From the NCBI RefSeq assembly GCF_020360975.1, contig NW_025408668.1:6696001-6760000 (forward strand): 64,000 nt of DNA, written 5' to 3'. The position numbers were made by a program, and so were the translations under genes. The notes under the pieces were generated by a model that worked only from the letters and a program-made list of their open reading frames with translations, was not told the origin of the DNA and did not search any database. Positions 11,819 through 24,480 of the stretch are shown in pieces; the stretch's first letter is position 1, and the number at the start of each line of letters is the position of its first letter. Origin of the DNA: Hirsutella rhossiliensis. Lineage: Eukaryota; Ascomycota; Sordariomycetes; Hypocreales; Ophiocordycipitaceae.

Positions 11819-14800
11819 TCAAGACACCATGACGTTGCGAAACGTGTTCGAGATTTCTTCCCGAGTTGGCAAGTGACGCTGTTCAGGCGCTGGCAGCTTT
11901 CCAGATGAAAGCCTCTGCTGCATGAGCGCCGATAGGATAGACGGTACCGATTCGTCGGTTGCTCGGATGGTCATTCGAATCATCTGTAGCGTCATGATCA
12001 GCACCCATAACGCCTCCAAGGGAGCCGGACGGCAGCTTACCTGACTGACGTAGTTTGGCTCCAACCTCAGAAGACAGCCAATCTTGCCGCCTTCAGAGGT
12101 ATGTAGGACACTGGCTCCCACCAGGTTTTTCGGGTTGGGGTCGACCATGTCCAGGAGCCCCCATCTGAATCCTTTGATTGTCGAGGCGACAAAGTGTTCC
12201 GTCAGTTCCTTTCCCTGCGATTTTCCAGCAGACAAGCCAAAGATTTCCTGGGCTTCGCGAGGGCCAGCTCCTATCTGCTTCCATCTCCTGAAGAAATCTT
12301 CCGCCGAGAGCTCTGCAGGATCCATAAACTTGTGCGCTGCTACTGGCAACTTGAGGGTAACGGCCTGCAGAGCCCCAGCTAGATAGCTCACTCGAATCGT
12401 GGGGCTTTTCGCAAAAACCCTCTTCGCCTCAAACATGGTCACCTGCTGAGACTGGCTTCCACGGGCAATTGTGCTTTCGGGGAGATTTTTCACATCCCAA
12501 GTGACCTTGCCCTTTTCGCTTTCGTCCAGGTCCAAGACTGTCGTGAAAGAGCTCATTGGTCCGGGAGTCTTGTTGGTAAAGTAAGTGATTAAGCAGGCCA
12601 TCTGTCCACGGTATTCGGATCGTACTCCGACCTGAACTTGGCCGTCCTCGTAGAGCACGCCTTCTGGCTTCATCATGAGCCTCTCGAAGCCCTCTTCCCA
12701 TCCAGGGGATAGATGCGCGGCACTGGCTAGATTTGGTGCCTTGAGCATCTTCGGCTCCGTCGGGGAAGGGGCGTTGAGATCCAGTCCGGCGAGGTCTGAA
12801 GCTCCATTGGCATTTCCATTCGCGCCGTTGGCTTTGCCGCCATTGATGGGAGCGGCTGAGCTGAATGTTCTCTTCAAGCTTCCAGCTTTGGCCATGCCAA
12901 GTTCCGAGTTGTCGGTGTTTGCGTCCTTACCCCCGACGACCCACGTTCTCCGGTCGCTGGTGTTGGCATGCTTCTGGTGTAGTCTAGACAGAAGAGCAGA
13001 TTCTCGCTGGGGGAAAGGCGGCATCTCATCACAGACGGTTCTCAAGAGGTCATCCGTAGGCATTCTCGCCAGCGTCAGATATTCACATGCCCTCTGCTGC
13101 ATCTCCGAGTCCAAGGTGTGGCTGTAAACTTCAAAAGTGTGAAGCAGCTGAGGCTTGATTTCGGGAAACAAGTTGACAAACTTGATGAAGCACGACAGTA
13201 TCATGGCCCTGGTGCTGGATGAGCAGGCCGCGAGTTTCCCCTGGAGAGCCATGAGCTGCTCGATGGGGCTACAGCGAGGCTGCTCGGCGACGAGGTGGCC
13301 GAACTCGCCGAGGATGTATGCGCCAATCTTGACCAGGGTTTCGTGACAGTGGTCCGACTTGACGTGCTGAAGAATGTTCTGTGCCGCATAGACTTGAAGC
13401 TCCTCATTGTTTGTTACAATCTGGATGACACGCTGCCACACCTCGTCGCTGACATGGTCCCCGGCCATGGCAATGAGGCGGAGAGATATGTCGACGTACC
13501 ACTGCACGTCAGTGGCGTACTTTTCCGTCAAAATGGCAATTTTGAGAACCATTTCTTCCCGAATGGCAAAGTCTGCATTCTGTAGGTACTGCAGCAGCTC
13601 GCCCACGATGACTCGCGCGTTCGTGGAGTCGCACATGCTGTACAGAAGGTCTAGGCCCTTTCGGCGCACACTAATGTCTCGGTCCTTGAGGGAACCGAGG
13701 ATGATGTCTTGGTGCTGTTTGATGGGGCCAAGGGTTTCCGACCGCGCGGCCAGATGGGTCATGGCCTCAAGCCCCAGGTATCGTACATTGGTCTCCCGGC
13801 TCTGGATGAAGCGGCCAAGTCGAGTCGAGATTTGCTTCATGAGGGCATGCTCGGTATCCAGGTGAATTATCAAGTTGATGGCTTCGAAGAGGATGGCGTT
13901 TTGGGCATTGTTCTGCTGGACATTCTTGTTGGTTTCCATGGCGAGATTGAGAATCTTGTCCAGCGACTCTCGGATCATCTCGCGCACATGAGTATCGTCT
14001 ATATGAGCCAGAGGAGTGAGTCCAGGCCCCGCCATGCCAACGACAAGCGGACTTACCAGATGGAGCAAAGTATTGCAGCAGCCTCAGGAGCTTGACCTGG
14101 AGCCAAGGGCAAGGGACTTTGTAGTATAGGTAGTCGGTAGTGTACTCTCCATCTACGATGATGCGCTTCAGCCGCGCTGCCGCCTTGTTGTAGGCCCCGC
14201 GGTATTGGTCCAGGTCGTCTTGCGCCAGGGTCATGACCAGGGATGTCACAGAGAGGGCGACGCCCAAGTCGGCGTCATCCATCAAGTGGATGAGGCGCTC
14301 AGCCCACTGTGGCTGTACAATACCCGGATGCTTTCGATAGAGACGAAGCAGCGTGAGGGCCGCCTTTTTCTTGACGAAGGACTTGGAGGTTCTGCGAGAC
14401 GGTCAGGGCGTGTTTGGCACCGCAAAGAAGATTGTGTGCTCACGGTGAAATCAGCAGTCTGTGCACCTCGGCACTCAAGGCCTCTCCCATTTCGCGGCCC
14501 CCCACGTTAGCAATGGCATGGAGGGCTAGACAGTTGAAGAGCTCGTTGTTTTCCAGCAAGTCCTTGCGGATGCTGTTGACGACAAGGTGGAGGAGCTCGT
14601 GCTTTTCGTGGAGGAAGAGAGTCATGGCCAGATAACCAATCTGTTTCTCCGAGTACTTATTGGCTGAGATGAGGTTGACGGCCTCGAGGTGGCCAAAGTC
14701 GACGTCCCATCCGAGGATGTAGATGTAGAGGAGCTTGCAGACGTATTTCTTCTTGTGATAGCCACTGAGGTTGCCATCCTTGAACTTTTGGCGAATGTTG

Positions 14801-14940
14801 GCCAGCTCCTTGTTGATTCGTTTCTCCTCGAGCTCACGGGCTCGGGCATTTCTCAAGTCGGCAATGAATTGCACGAGGCCTCGCATGTTGGCATTGCTGC
14901 TGCTCGAGCGGCCAAGGAAGCCGGATCCCGTGGCAGACAT
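11819..14940 (-). CDS. AP-2 complex subunit alpha (alpha-adaptin)
   Basis: Four exons (14940-14444, 14391-14057, 13998-12041, 11983-11819) give 984 aa. The trunk starts with [23 protein letters not shown] and [19 protein letters not shown], the basic site that binds PIP2 in alpha-adaptins, followed by [13 protein letters not shown] and a long HEAT-like solenoid ([36 protein letters not shown] repeats). A Ser/Gly/Asn-rich hinge (residues ~650-690) leads to the C-terminal appendage: beta-sandwich with ITYFTNKTP, then a platform ending [21 protein letters not shown]-2 links clathrin, cargo and membrane in endocytosis. The last intron (12040-11984) is 57 bases, in frame and without a stop. Removing it restores the normal appendage spacing. 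Other introns are 52 and 58 bases. Confidence 0.95.
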
Positions 14941-15669
14941 GGTGACTGTGCGGTGCGTGGATGGCCGGGTCTCTGGCTCGACGGGCCGAGGCTTGCAGCT
15001 TGGATGCGGGGGGGGGCGTAGCAGGGCGTAGCAGGGCGTTCTAACACCTGACTATTCGGCTATGAGGGGACTCGCATAGTCGGCAAGAATGGAACACGGG
15101 CTTTCATCAGCCTCCATCGACCGTGGTTGTTGTCGTTGGCGGCAGCGGCTACGTTGTATCGTCGGACTCCCGCGCGGGCGGGTCAAGAGCCTGCGGCTAC
15201 GGCGGCTCGCATGGACCGACAGGCGTCCCGAGACGCGCGGGCAGTTGACGTGGACAGCGGGGTCGATTCAGGGCGGCGCCGGGCAACTCAGAAGGCGAGG
15301 CGAGGATGACGGGCGGCGGCGGCGGCTGGTTCGGATGATGCGAGTGTCGGGTCGAGGCCTCGTGGAAGGTGGACCGTCAGCTTCAGTGGATTTGCCGCCT
15401 GTCATCCGAGCACGGGAATGAGAAGAGAAGGCGGAACCCTCTGTCCACTTTGCCGCCCAACCTGGTCCGTGCACGGAATACCCCATTCTGACACCGTGCA
15501 AAGACGGTACGTCTGCGAAAGAGTCACAGTGTCCACACAGTGCCTGCGGTACCCCACTACGAGACGCCATATCACTGCAGAGCTTCATCCACCACCAGAC
15601 ATCCTCGGGCTTGGTCGCGCCCGGGTTCGGCTTGCTCACTTCATTCCCTCACCTGCGGATTGGAATGTC
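14941..15669. promoter_or_regulatory. Divergent region, AP-2 alpha / NDUFAF5-like
   Basis: No gene is seen. A repeated GGGGCGTAGCAGGGCGTAGCAGGGCG run lies at about 15012-15038. Open frames on the plus strand enter from upstream of the NDUFAF5-like start but lack mitochondrial-presequence features. Confidence 0.45.
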
Positions 15670-16792
15670 ATGTCAGAATGCGCTTGTCGAGCCTCAGCAG
15701 CGGCTAAGAGCTGGTGCAAGCTGTCTCCTTGGGTCGCCGTCGGATCCCGTCGAGCCTACGCCATCCCGTCCGGAGGAGCTCCACGCTTCCAAGTCTTCAA
15801 TCGACGGACCAAATGGCTTCACAAGGAGCGCGCGGCCTCCAAGCCCCAAGAGGGTCGCCAAGCCGACTACATGAAAGACGAGGTCGCAGTCAGGCTGTCG
15901 GAGAGGTTGCTAGTAGGACGACCACTCGGCGACGGCTGGCCTTGGACGATCCCGACTGACTGGAAACCAGGACATCAACCGGCACTTCTCCCGGGTGCTG
16001 GACCTGGGCGCCAACTCGTGCAACATTGCGCGAGCATTGGTCCGGGATAATCCAGATCCCGATCCTTCAAAGCCCCAGTCTCCGCCGCTGTCCTCGCGGA
16101 TATCCGAACTCGTGGCCGCCGACTCGTCCGAAAGCCTGCTCTTTCGCGATGCCGACCATGACTTCAATAAGAAGCTCTGCATCACTCGGCAAGTTTTGCA
16201 AGATGAAGAGACCATTCCCTATGAGGCCGAGTCCTTCGACATGGTCATGAGCTCGCTCAGCATGCACTGGATCAACGACCTGCCGGGCATCCTATCGCAG
16301 ATCAACAACGTGCTCAAGCCAGACTGTCCGTTCATTGGGGCAATGCTCGGGGGCGACACACTGTTCGAGCTGCGGACGTCCCTTCAGCTAGCAGAACAAG
16401 AGAGGAGAGGCGGCATATCCCCTCACGTTTCCCCTTTGGCCGACGTGAGGGATGTCGGTGGGCTTCTTCAAAAGGCGCGCTTCAAGATGCTGACCGTGGA
16501 CGTCGAAGACATTATTGTCGACTATCCCGACACATTTGCCCTGATGCAGGACCTGCAGGCCATGGGCGAGAACAACGCCGCGTTGGGGAGGGAATTGGGC
16601 CCAATTGGGAGAGACGTTCTTCTCGCCAGCGATGCCATCTACAGGGAACTTCACGGCAATCCGGACGGGTCCATCCCGGCGACGTTTAGGATCATCTACA
16701 TGATTGGCTGGCGCGAAGGCGCGAATCAGCCGACGCCCTTGCCGAGGGGCAGTGGGAAGATGGATTTGAAAGATATACTGGAGAAGCGATGA
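15670..16792 (+). CDS. NDUFAF5-like mitochondrial complex I assembly factor (SAM methyltransferase fold)
   Basis: Exons 15670-15912 and 15971-16792, with a 58-base intron (GTAGGA...CAG, phase 0), give 354 aa. Residues 1-40 are Arg/Ala/Ser-rich and fit a mitochondrial presequence ending near RRAYAIPS. Then comes VFNRRTKWLHKERAAS, the NDUFAF5 hallmark, ADYMKDEVAVRLSERLL, and across the junction VLDLGANSC (residues 90-97), the SAM-binding glycine loop. ESFDMVMSSLSMHWINDLPG and INNVLKPD complete the class I methyltransferase core. The human protein hydroxylates an arginine of the NDUFS7 subunit during early complex I assembly. The start is the Met nearest the presequence. A longer in-frame start at 15418 is possible but would place non-targeting sequence first. 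The gene is convergent with ARPC5 (203 bases apart). Confidence 0.9.
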
Positions 16793-16995
16793 ATATATGC
16801 GCCCACCTCGGACGCATGGCAGAGCTGGGCACAGTGGTCGAGGCGGCTCAGTGAGCGCATTTTCGGGTGCTGATCCGTGGCCAATGGTTGCTTTCATGCT
16901 GTTGTTTCATACTTGTGCTTCAGTCTTCATCTATGGGACGCCGATATTGTGTAAATGAAAAGAAAAGCAACCGTTGACTCGGAGAGCCTGTCCTT

Positions 16996-17736
16996 TTACA
17001 CCCTGCGCCAGTCTGTCATTGTCCGGCCAATGCAACCTAGTCCGGCGACATCGACGAGCTTCTCGTGCCAGCTCAGCAGGACACTCAGGGATCCCGAGGC
17101 GGGCTCGTTGGATGCTCCTGGCCGGGATCCGATTTGGCTGAAGCCGCCGGTCGGTTGGGGGGTGACCTTGGAGGGCGACCTCAGGCCCCCGGCGGGATTA
17201 CCTATGGCCATTCCCTTGTAGCTATCGCGGCACCGCTCGTCAGCTCGCTTGCCCGAGGATTGCCAGCAGCTGGGTGAGTAACGCACATGTATTTCATCAG
17301 AACGTCGAGGCACTCGGTGCCGCCGGGGGATTCGTAGATGCCCTTGAGCAGGGGGCTCATGTCGCTGGCCTTGATTGACTGGAGGACCTCGATGATGGTC
17401 TGCAGATGCGCGTCCTAGAGAAGCCAGTGAATCAGTATCAGAAGCATGCATTTGCATATATAAACAGGCGCTCTCCCTGACCTTTGCAGCGTCGGCGCCG
17501 TTGTAGACGGGCGTCTCGAGGCACCCCCGCAAAGCGCCCTCTGCGTCGCCGCCCCGCAGCAGCTGGCGGACCTGGCCGGCGAGCTGGCGGACCTCGGCCT
17601 CTGAGACGTCTGGCTGTGGGGGGCGGAGGGTGGTCGTGTCGAAGTTTACGCTCGAGTCCTCGGTCAGGGCATCGATGTTGATGGTGCGCCAGGCATCGCT
17701 CAGCGTCGCGCTTGTGTGCTGCTGGATGATGGACAT
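16996..17736 (-). CDS. Arp2/3 complex subunit 5 (p16-Arc)
   Basis: Three exons (17736-17482, 17414-17287, 17221-16996) give 202 aa. Introns are 67 and 65 bases, with phases 0 and 2. N-terminal WRTINIDALTEDS, then VRQLLRGGDAEGALRG and LETPVYNGADAAK. Exon 2 carries DAHLQTIIEVLQSI and MSPLLKGIYESPGG; exon 3 opens with YKGMAIGNP and ends VLLSWHEKLVDVAGLG and GRTMTDWRRV. These are diagnostic of ARPC5, the small subunit that holds ARPC4 and Arp2 in the actin branch-nucleating Arp2/3 complex. Fungal forms have an insertion before the C-terminal helix, as here (Pro/Ser/Gly-rich, residues ~140-165). In the cell it acts at endocytic actin patches, which pairs in theme with the nearby AP-2 alpha gene; adjacency is probably chance. 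Confidence 0.95.
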   Translation of the reverse strand: MSIIQQHTSATLSDAWRTINIDALTEDSSVNFDTTTLRPPQPDVSEAEVRQLAGQVRQLLRGGDAEGALRGCLETPVYNGADAAKVRESACLYMQMHASDTDSLASLGRASADHHRGPPVNQGQRHEPPAQGHLRIPRRHRVPRRSDEIHVRYSPSCWQSSGKRADERCRDSYKGMAIGNPAGGLRSPSKVTPQPTGGFSQIGSRPGASNEPASGSLSVLLSWHEKLVDVAGLGCIGRTMTDWRRV

Positions 17737-19488
17737 GGTGGATGCGCCCGGCTCAGCACACAGCCGGTCGGGGCGGGGGGCGAGCGTGTGGAGAGGAGAG
17801 AAGCCTGGGGGAAGGGGGGGTTAGGCAGTCGAGAGGTAAGGTCGGCGGCGAGGCGACGGCGAATGCGGTGGTGGTGGTGCTTTTGGGCCCGAGGACGGAG
17901 TTGACGTCGAACTGCGTCACGGTTGGCGGATGCCGGCGGGGCACGGGGCCGCTGCTTTTCTAGTCGCCAGTGACGCTTCCATCCGGCGGGGGCAGTAGAC
18001 CCCTGCATGGATTAGCTAAACTTGCAGTACATACTGATACATACGGCCACACCTGCTTGAAAGCATCCGATCCCGTCCGATCTCGGTGAATTAACCAGGC
18101 AAGGGGCAGATTAGTAGTTGGGTCGGTGACGACCAGCGAACACCGGCTGCTGTATGTTTTTGCCTGTTTCTTTTTGCGATTTTTACCTATTTTTGTCTGA
18201 AAATTTTCGTCTTGCCCGATAATGAACGCTGGTGGGTGAGTGAAAACTGAGTGTAGAGGTACGGGACGTGGGGGTTGTGTGACGCAGGAAGGTGCGATTC
18301 CCAATCCGTATCCTCGTGGAGGGGAGAGGCTACATTCGTGACTAATCTGGCAGGCGGTGGCGAACTTGGTGCATCTCCACCTACCCTATATCTCAGAATA
18401 CCTGATTCCGACCACCAGGTAGCCGGGAGATGTGCCGAATAAGCTGCATTTTACCAGGCAATAATGACCTTTGTCGGATCGAGGCAGCCGGAGGTATGCA
18501 ATTGCGCTCTACCCTATCTTGTTCTCTCTACCACCCGTGAGTTAAGCCAGTCAGCCAGCAGACAAGCACATCTTAACGGGAGGCAACCAGTTATATTGAA
18601 ACGTCGTCCAGGGTAATCTATTCCGCAGCCGCATCCTCTCGCCACCCTGCAACAGCAGATCCTCGCCAGTAGGTCTCGGTCGTGAGCGGAGAAGGGCGAA
18701 GGATGTCCCTAACAGGTGGATGGACGACGGCGTCACAACTGCGATCCCCGACGGAAGAACAGGAATGCCGCCATCCGCCGAACGAACGAGGACGAGTAGT
18801 CGGCGAGCACCTGGGAGGCGCCAACTTCGGCTGTAGGCGGTGACACGAGAGCTGCGGCCAACTATGCGATGGGATTCTCGAGGTGGCATGCTCACCCGGT
18901 CGCGACCAAACCTTGGGGCCTGCTACCCGGAGTCCTGCTGTGCCGGGAACCCCCCAGTAATCACGCGTAGCCACCAGTCGGACTGCCTGGACGCGCCGAC
19001 GAAGAATCGCATCCATCGCCAGAGCAAAGGTGGCAAAGTAGGCGCAGCACAGTACCATGGAAAGGCCAGGGTGCGCCTTGAGGTGCAAATCAGCTCCCAA
19101 GGGTTGTGGACTAGCAACGGCGTGCCTATTCATCTACGCCTTTCTTTTTCCACCTTTCTTTTCAGAGATATTCTTGTCTCAGCAGCAAAAGGACAAAAAC
19201 GATTACGATTCCTGCAGGTTCCTTTGTCAAATCACACGGGGTGCCGGCGACCTGGGTCCGGAAGTGAGCCGCGCCGATCCTGCTGCTGGGCGTGACCTTT
19301 GAGCAGATGGCCCGACTTACCACCCACCTGCTCTCACGCCCCCCGGCCCGCCTGAAGAAGGAAGTGAAGATGCCTTGGCGGATCAAGTGTTTGTGTGAAT
19401 ACGGAGAGACATTGGATGCCTTGGGGGAAGGACAAGGGGCGTGGGCCATTGTCAGCCGTGGCAGACGGCAAAACCGTGCGTTCTGGCC

Positions 19489-19534
19489 CTTGTCTTGTCT
19501 TGTCTTGTCTTGTCTTGTCTTGTCTTGTCTTGTC
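19489..19534. repeat. Pentanucleotide array, CTTGT
   Basis: About nine perfect copies of CTTGT (46 bases). A five-base unit shifts frame every copy, so it is unlikely to be coding. Confidence 0.95.
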
Positions 19535-21448
19535 CCGCTACCCAAGCACGCCCATGTCTCTCAATCATCATGGCTGCCGCGTGGTGTTGGCGGAAGCTCT
19601 CCGCGATGGCCACGAGGCGAGCCTCTGTCCCCTTGGGCCTCCCACCTTGAACCCAGAGTTTTCCCTCGCGGTACCCTGAGAGTCCCGGCCCGACCGGGTC
19701 TTGCAGGTGGAGGCGAGCCACGGTCAATTTCACGTGTTGAGGGCCGGCGGCCCCCCGGACCAGTGGTGGTGAAATGGCTGCCCAGCCTGGCTGCCGCTCT
19801 ACATGCTCCGTGCACCAACACACGTCGTGCCACTTTACCCTCTGGACTTGCGAGATACAAAGTATCGACTCGGCCAAGCCAAGCTCCGTCGCCAAGGGCA
19901 TCCTTCTCGACGGCGGGATCCGTCTCAACAATTCCCCAATTCTGGATTTTTAGGTGATCCGGCCTTGCCGTTCCCACTGCACCCACCGGGCGGCGTCCGC
20001 TTGGCAGCCCTGTGCCCTGCTGATATGTATGTACTGTAGGCAGGCAGAGAGAAAGAAAAATTCAATTCAATCGGTGCAATTTGCGACGATATGGGGCCTA
20101 GACTTTGGACACGATCCGACTTGTCGGCGGCAATGTGGACTCTCATCGTGGATATCTCGCTTGTATGAACAGGGGTGTCAGACGGCAATGGAGAGCCCCA
20201 TCAGATGTTTTTTACTATTTCCCCCCCCTTTGCGGAGAGACTGAATCCACGGAGGGAGGCCGCCGGCCCAGTGTCTGACAGGAGCAATATGTCAAAGCCA
20301 AGCGTGGGCTGGGATAGAACCAGCATCAGGGCCAATGACTCGCCTCTGAGATGTTGCTGCTTTGCAGTTGTTATTGCTGCCGGCCCCCCTGGTTGACGAA
20401 GGTGGCCAGCCCGTGCGGCCCATTCAACTTTTTTGTTTCAGGACGAATGCATGCATGTACGCCAACGACTTCTTTGTCGCGCGAACAATAGGGGAGGTGA
20501 AGGCGCACGCGCTGTCGATTTGCTCGCCCGGGCCACGATCGGCCAGGACCGTGTAGTGCCACGTTTTGATGCCTGGCATAGCTGTTGTTTACAGTCGCTC
20601 AAGCTATCAAGTATCGACAAATGCGTATTGTCGAGTGCTGTCACGCCCAACGACGATGGGAGCTGCAAAGGCCCGCCAGTGATGCGGGTTCCATGCGTTG
20701 CGTTGCGTTGTGTCGCAGTGCATCGCAGTGCAGTGCATGGTTTGTTTCCTTTTGAGCCTCATGACGCCATGGACAGCAAGGCAGACATGCACGGAGCCGA
20801 TGCCGAATGCCGGGCCAACTCGGTGCTCCGTGTCTGCCGGGCCCTGGGCTACGACAAACGGCCAGGGATGGGTGGGAGGTGAAGAGTCAGGCCGCCGGGG
20901 GCCTCGAGAATAGAAGGCGATGCACAGAGGAGCATTCTGGTCCATCGGCCGTGCCTTATGGGCCTGTCGACAGTTGCCACGGCAGCCAGCACATTGCACA
21001 TGCTCATGCTTTAGCTATTTCGGCCCGTGGCTTTGTCGTGTTGCACGGATCATGGGCCGGTGGAGACGTTTTGGTCTTCGGCACCGGCCGCTCCTTTGTC
21101 TGAGAAGAAGCAAACCCACCAAAATGGCAGGGAAAACGGCAGATCAGGTGGTTCCTTGTAGCGAGCGGTGCAGGCTGCAGCCTCTCATCTCGGATACCTG
21201 GATCTCGCCCGCTGCAACTGAGAGTGAATGTGAGTGAATGCCACCTTTGAATACCTAGTAAGGAGCGCCGCGGTTGCACATGCAGGTTCTGGAAGCCTTC
21301 CAGTGAGAAATGCCAAGTACAGTATCCGTACCTGCGGCTGTCCCCTTGTATCGAGTACTTGGGCCTCGACCACACCTGGGTGCGGCTCCATGTCCTGCGG
21401 GGCAGAGAGGACAGCGGCGATACCTGCATGCTCGTGCTCCCTGGGGCC

Positions 21449-21478
21449 TTGCAGCTTCTTGCAGCTTCTTGCAGCTTT
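21449..21478. repeat. Three copies of a TTGCAGCTTC decamer
   Basis: TTGCAGCTTC is repeated about three times in tandem within non-coding sequence. Confidence 0.85.
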
Positions 21479-22432
21479 ACCCCGGTAGACGCTGCTAATC
21501 GGACAAAGGCGGCTCCCCCCGTTTGACCAACGTGTGGAACGTGGTGTCGTAGCAGCCGATGCAACCGCTGTGGTGCGGGCATGTGCGCTCGTGGGTACTT
21601 GGTCCGGCACCTCCCTACGTGGCCGAGTCAAGTACCCGGGGTCCCAGCTTCAGAATCCCCAGCAAAGTTCCCACAGTCACCGTCCCGGACCCAACGCCCT
21701 CCCCCTCCCAGCATCCTGTAGAGCTGCATGCTGCTCGCATGGCTCCCGCGTGGCTCTTGGGCCTAGTTGGCCGTTTGAAAGCGGGCCGCCTCGTTCGCCG
21801 TGCGACAGCCCGGCCGACGTTCCATGTCCAAATCCGCCTCCGCCGCGCCGAATTGCTCTCGCCTCTCGCCTCTTGCCGACGGGGCCATCCCATGACTCTG
21901 ACTCTGTCCGTCGCACAGCCCAGCCCGCCCTGTCCCTACGAGATGACGCTCGCCACGGGCCAGCCAAGCATCAAACATGTGGCAGCAATACTCATCAATC
22001 GATTAATCACCGATGCAGTGGCTAGTGATGCTGTGCCTACGTGGGACAAACGACCACGAGTCGTTTGGCGTACGAACCATGCGCCGCGCACAGAGGGAAG
22101 CTCGCCTACAAACGCGGGCCAAGCAACGGCGCCCCAAGAATAGCAACTCGCACATGCCCCAACGTGTATGGTGAAAGCACCGCTGCCTGGTTGGCTGACG
22201 CATGTCACCGTTGTTGGCTCTCAGCGGCCGTCAAGACGCGGCCTACTTACAGTACTTGCCCGGGCAGGGCTGCAACGCTACACACACCTTCCACTGTTTG
22301 TATGTACCGCGGGTCAGCTGAGATAGCGTTTGCCGTGTGCGAATGCTCAACCGAGCAGCCCCAAGCTGACGCTGACGCAAGGACGAGACCGAGCCAAACA
22401 GCTCGAGGCCATGACAGGGCAGGGCAGAGCCG

Positions 22433-22433
<1 letters not shown>

Positions 22434-22468
<35 letters not shown>
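22434..22468. repeat. (AC)n microsatellite
   Basis: About 17 uninterrupted AC dinucleotides, followed 20 bases later by an A run. Confidence 0.97.
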
Positions 22469-22471
<3 letters not shown>

Positions 22472-24480
22472 CCTCCCTCCTGAAAAGGAAAAAAAAAATT
22501 GACAAGGAGGAAGAAAAAATCTTTTCGCAGGCCAGACCCTTGAAAGTCAGGTCAAGGCTGGACGGATCGTTGCGCCCCCGGCGGCGCCAATGTCCTTGGT
22601 GGACTGCAAGACGGGAGCAAGGGGTCTGGCTATTACAGCAAATCAATCCCACTGGATTCATAAACCTGGTACCAAATTACCGGACCTGAAAACGGCAAGG
22701 CACCGAGCCTTTGCTATTGACTGGCATGGCGATAGTTGCCGACGTCAAGGACAACAAGAACAAACGCGAGGCGTGCTCTAGAACACAGCCAACGTCGGCC
22801 CGTAGCACAAGGTCCTATTGTCGCACCTGCTACCGAGAGCTGCGGGCGCTCGGAGGAAAAGCTGACTGCCCCGACTCGCCAAACCCCAGAATGCGCTGTG
22901 TGAGTAGAGCAAAGGGCGGGTTCCTTTGTTGCACGGAAACGTCTCCCGGTGGGGGCGCAAACCAGCATGTACTTGACGAGTACCGTACCTCGGCGGACCT
23001 TGTTCTTAGAGGAGCAGTATCATAGTACCGAGACCTCTATACGCCGGGTACAGTACTTTGACAGGTGACGGCTTCATGTACTACTCGTGCCAAAAGAGGG
23101 CATCGACAGACACGGAGGAACGGATAGCCAAGGCAAGCAAGACTTTACAAGCCATTCTGACTCAAGGGCCGAGCGTCGCAGCCTCCGTTTACGACGAGGG
23201 GGGGAACAAGCCCGAAGAAGACGGGGGACCTATAGGCAATAAAGACGAAATCCGTTTGCTTTGATTTGATACAAAGTCGGTGACTCTTGGCCGAGGGGGA
23301 TGAAACGAGGCAAACGGACCAAGGCCCTCAGCTGGTTGGGGCCGTCGGTCCGGCGGCGGCGGCATGGCCTGGATGACTGGCAGGCGAGCCTCCGGATGAC
23401 GATGGTGTGGCTCAGCCGCTGCATGGTGACCAGCCGCCACTGACGGCACTGGGAAGAGGTTGCTTTGCCCTCCAAGCCACCCCGACGAGGCGGTCCCCCC
23501 TTTATTACTGATAATTAATGACGACCACAAACAAGAAAAAAAACGGGATATCTTTTTGCGCCCATCCAGACTGTCGACAAGTGGAAGCGGCGGCCCTTTC
23601 CTTCTTTCCTCTCCCTCCATCTGTATGTACTTGATAGCCAAACGAGCAGAGTAAAAAAGGAAAAAGGAAGAAGGATGGATTTCTGGCACAAGCGGCCCAG
23701 GTCTCCGGGGAAGAGGAAACCCTTGTCCGATGACCGTCGACGGCCGCTTGTCGCCGCGGCCGGGGGGCAGTCCGGCATGTCAGGCCCCTGGCTCGGCTGG
23801 ACTCAGACTGGCCCTGCATACTCTCGCACCCCCCCTTTCCACCCCCTTTCTCCTTGTGCGTCATGGCCTATCATCCAGGAACTTTTCATCACTTTTTTTC
23901 GGTTCAAGGTCAAGTAGCTGCTTCCTGCCAGGGAGGACGGGATTGCAGCCTACACAATGTGTCTTTGCTGTTGCTGAGCTCGACGCCCATCAGCCAGTAA
24001 TGCGTTGTGACGATGAATACTCGCTGTCATGAATCGTAGACGGGCAGGTACGAGCCATACATGGCAAAGCTCGAGTCAACATCGGGGCCAATCTGCGTCT
24101 TCTCGAGGCCATCAAAGACAGCAGTCAGCAATGACCATCAGCATCGGCCCAGCGTTTCGGGCTCGACGGATCGGCGCGGCGTCAAAGACTTGGTCCGCGA
24201 GACCAGCTGGATTGGGAGAGACCCGTGCCAGCAACATGGGTAAGTACATGATGGCCAGTACGTACTCCGTGCCTGGTCTGGGAATAGCGACATGACATGG
24301 GTGTGTCAAATGGATGGATGCCTTCTCCTTTTTTATCCTCTTCCTTTTTGGCCTTTCTTTCTTTTCCATTCCCCAGCGGGCCGGGCAGGCCAGGGCTCAG
24401 GCCAGGGCCCCCCGGAGTGAGCGCATCCCGGTCCGCTGGGACGCCAGGGCCCATTTTCTTTTCTTCCGTTTTCCTTCTCT

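Larger units (their letters stand above)
17737..24480. other. Gene desert, proximal part
   Basis: No conserved coding frame was found on either strand. Open frames up to 221 codons exist but lack family motifs, overlap on both strands and run through simple repeats. The content includes an AT-rich patch (about 18150-18215), the CTTGT pentamer array, a (AC)n run, a TTGCAGCTTC triplication near 21449-21478 and several GTACAGTAC words. Confidence 0.6.

Noticed and set aside
15127..15639. Short frames upstream of the NDUFAF5-like gene
   Set aside because: Arg-rich GC-driven frames on both strands; no family features; placed in the divergent promoter region.
19292..19957. 221-codon plus-strand frame
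   Set aside because: It runs through the CTTGT pentamer array, is overlapped on the other strand and has no domain.
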